From JBOHBN01 sp050698355 (GTDB lineage Bacteria; Actinomycetota; Actinomycetes; Streptosporangiales; WHST01), in NCBI GenBank assembly GCA_050698355.1, contig JBOHBN010000166.1, positions 1 to 7,112 of the forward strand: a DNA stretch of 7,112 nt. Direction: 5' to 3'. The position numbers were made by a program, and so were the translations under genes. Position 1 is the stretch's first letter; each line of letters starts with the position of its first letter. Shown here in pieces: positions 6,182-7,112 of the stretch. The notes under the pieces were generated by a model. It was not told the origin of the DNA. It worked only from the letters and a program-made list of their open reading frames with translations, and searched no databases.

Positions 6182-6343
6182 GTTGACACCGTTGACGCGA
6201 CTTACAGTAAGTGGCCGCCGAACTCTTGCTAGCTCAGCGACGTCCTTCGACCCTTTGCCTGACGGATCAAGAGCGTTGACAGCCGCTGAAAGCGTTGACA
6301 CACAGAATTCCCCGCTGTCATCAGCGTCAACGACTGTCAACGC
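6182..6343. repeat. GTTGAC/GTCAAC motif array (iteron-like)
   Basis: GTTGAC occurs at 6182, 6191, 6275 and 6294, and its complement GTCAAC at 6326 and 6336, arranged as close pairs. The nonamer GCGTTGACA is present at 6273-6281 and 6292-6300 (within AGCGTTGACA, a perfect 10-bp direct repeat 19 bp apart) and inverted at 6335-6343. The copy at 6292-6300 and the inverted one at 6335-6343 enclose a small hairpin, CGCTG-TCAT-CAGCG (6313-6326). Further copies lie at 6487 and, as an inverted pair, at 6597-6615. By chance a given hexamer should appear about 0.2 times in 430 bp counting both strands. Function unknown. Confidence 0.65.
6200..6212. repeat. Perfect 13-bp palindrome
   Basis: ACTTAC-A-GTAAGT has 6-bp perfect arms around one central base, is AT-rich in a GC-rich setting, and lies three bases after a GTTGAC motif. 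It resembles a dimeric repressor site, but no adjacent promoter or gene supports a specific role. Confidence 0.5.
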
Positions 6344-6434
6344 GCGCAATGGAGACTAAACCGCCCCCAGACTCGGGTCTGAGCTGGGGCAGGAAGAGCG
6401 CGTACAATAGCACCCCTCCGTGTCATCAGCGTCA
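6316..6434 (+). repeat. 14-bp direct repeat, two copies 105 bp apart
   Basis: TGTCATCAGCGTCA is identical at 6316-6329 and 6421-6434, and both copies continue with one variable base then CG. The first copy overlaps the GTTGAC array and the second lies beside the end of the transposase pseudogene. This may mark duplicated target or element DNA. Confidence 0.6.
6363..6390. other. GC-rich hairpin
   Basis: GCCCCCAG (6363-6370) pairs with CTGGGGC (6384-6390) with one bulge, continuing as CTC (6372-6374) with GAG (6381-6383) around the 6-nt loop GGGTCT. No T-run follows on the plus strand; on the minus strand GGTTTAG follows. It may be a terminator for a minus-strand transcript or part of an RNA; no neighbour decides which. 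Confidence 0.4.
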
Positions 6435-6484
6435 GCGGGTCGGCGGGGAGAAGGCTTCCTCGGCTCCTTCCCGCGATCATCCAT

Positions 6485-6498
6485 CCGTTGACGAACGG
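6485..6498. repeat. Short palindrome containing GTTGAC
   Basis: CCGTT (6485-6489) and AACGG (6494-6498) flank the 4-nt loop GACG, including a GTTGAC at 6487. It lies in the non-homologous tail of the transposase pseudogene. Confidence 0.4.
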
Positions 6499-6596
6499 AG
6501 ACTTGGGGCGTCCGCCGCATCTTCGTGGGGGCCCCGGAGGGCCGCGTAGTCGGCGCGGGTCACGATCGTGCCCGAGCATCCCGCGGCGCGGGCGGT

Positions 6597-6615
6597 GTTG
6601 ACCCTCTGTGTCAAC
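6597..6615. repeat. Inverted GTTGAC pair at the pseudogene deletion scar
   Basis: GTTGAC (6597-6602) and GTCAAC (6610-6615) form a perfect 6-bp inverted repeat with a 7-nt spacer. It encodes the residues (LTQRVNT) that sit where about 30 codons are missing relative to other IS1380 transposases. The right half is also a GCGTTGACA nonamer on the minus strand (6617-6609), identical to those in the array near 6273-6343. Confidence 0.55.
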
Positions 6616-7112
6616 GCGTTCAGCCCCCGCACCAACACGGTCTTGCCTTGGACCTTGGTGGGCCCGAACCGGGCGCCCTGCTTGGCGTGCCCATACACCC
6701 GTTTCTGCATCGAGTCGACCTCGACGAACGCCAGCGTGCCTCCGTCGGGCAGCAGCGGCGTGTGCCGGGACAGCCGCACCAGCAGCTGTCTGTTCACCGA
6801 CTCCAGCTGGCGGACGTGACCCCAGGTGTAGGCGCGCAGATGCGACCCGAGCGTGGACGGCGCCCGCACCCCACCGAAGATCGCGTCCATCGCCCCATGC
6901 CGCAGCAGGTCCATGTCGTCGATCGAGTCCGCGCCGGCGACCATCCCCGCCACCACCGACCCGATCTTCAGATGCGCGTTCACCCCGCATGGATGGTCGA
7001 TCGCCACATGCTCGCGGACCAGCCCGGACAACCACACGGGGGCGGCCAGGGCCACCACCGGCACCCGGCCTGCCCGCGACACCAGTTTCTGGTCGTCGAA
7101 CTAGGCGTGCAC

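Larger units (their letters stand above)
6035..6476. other. Structured non-coding stretch with no gene
   Basis: About 440 bases without a credible gene on either strand: the short open frames lack G/C third-position bias, ribosome sites and recognisable domains. It contains a probable terminator hairpin (6100-6139), paired GTTGAC motifs (6182-6196), a perfect AT-rich palindrome (6200-6212), a 10-bp direct repeat (6272-6300), a nested inverted repeat (6292-6343), a second hairpin (6363-6390), and a 14-bp direct repeat (6316-6329 and 6421-6434). The composition is less GC-biased than the flanking genes. It may be debris of mobile DNA, an untranslated structured RNA, or a protein-binding locus; the sequence does not decide between these. 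Confidence 0.6.
6477..7112 (-). pseudogene. Degraded second IS1380-family transposase, 5' part only
   Basis: The minus-strand frame matches IS1380 transposases from the window edge to about 6545 and lacks the rest. The conserved N-terminal block reads VHA-stop-FDDQKLVSRAGRVPVVAL: a TAG at 7103-7101 interrupts the reading frame at the position where the intact copy at 122-1492 has Ala13. Conserved GVRAPSTLG, LAFVEVDS and YGHAKQGA follow, including the likely first catalytic Asp. After VQGKTVLVRGLNAL roughly 30 codons present in relatives are missing, the sequence resumes at TARAAGCSGTIV-x-RAD, and homology then stops. The last 21 codons before the stop at 6477 are unrelated sequence, so the Glu and the C-terminal half are absent. 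It is a different IS1380 subgroup from the intact copy. The 5' end is beyond the window. Restart at GTG 7082 is possible, but no functional protein is expected. Confidence 0.85.

Noticed and set aside
6122..6349. Possible 75-residue minus-strand peptide over the GTTGAC array
   Set aside because: It needs a TTG start, shows no G/C third-position bias and no ribosome site, and its repeated Val-Asn comes only from the DNA motif.
6380..6408. TACAAT at 6403-6408 as a promoter
   Set aside because: There is no -35 match at the right distance and no gene downstream on the plus strand.

Overview
The window is 7.1 kb of high-GC DNA with the look of an actinobacterial (Actinomycetota) chromosome. Supporting signs are the strong G/C third-position bias, GTG starts, starts without a Shine-Dalgarno sequence, and the protein families present. 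I cannot name a genus. Position 1 coincides with the first base of an insertion sequence and the last base falls inside another, which is what a contig broken at repeated IS copies would look like.

Layout. (1) 1-1678: an apparently complete IS1380-family insertion sequence with imperfect 20-bp terminal inverted repeats, one full-length transposase (122-1492, +), and an upstream inverted repeat that buries the ribosome binding site. Its right end is one base from the stop codon of the next gene. (2) 1680-3787: a divergent pair, a secondary-type NAD kinase (minus strand) and a ChaA-like Ca2+/H+ antiporter (plus strand), sharing a 65-bp promoter region. (3) 3816-5053: a two-gene minus-strand operon with an ATGA overlap, coding for a VC0807-like six-helix membrane protein and a small DUF1579/lipocalin-like beta-barrel protein. 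(4) 5129-6034: a PaaX-family transcriptional regulator, divergent from that operon. The 75-bp gap between them holds operator-like inverted repeats. (5) 6035-about 6545: non-coding DNA dense in structure, with a probable terminator hairpin, a perfect AT-rich palindrome, a second hairpin, and an array of GTTGAC/GTCAAC motifs, several in direct or nested inverted pairs. (6) About 6545-7112: the 5' part of a second, different IS1380-family transposase. It is a pseudogene with an early stop, an internal deletion and a lost 3' half, and it runs off the window edge.

The genes suggest two small modules rather than one large pathway: cytosolic NADP supply next to cation/proton exchange, and a membrane protein plus a soluble beta-barrel protein probably controlled by the divergent PaaX-type repressor. 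Both sit between two inward-facing IS1380 relatives, only one of which looks intact. I see no clear novel defence or biosynthetic system. The strongest unexplained signal is the GTTGAC repeat region at 6182-6343, which recurs inside the deletion scar of the transposase pseudogene at 6597-6615.
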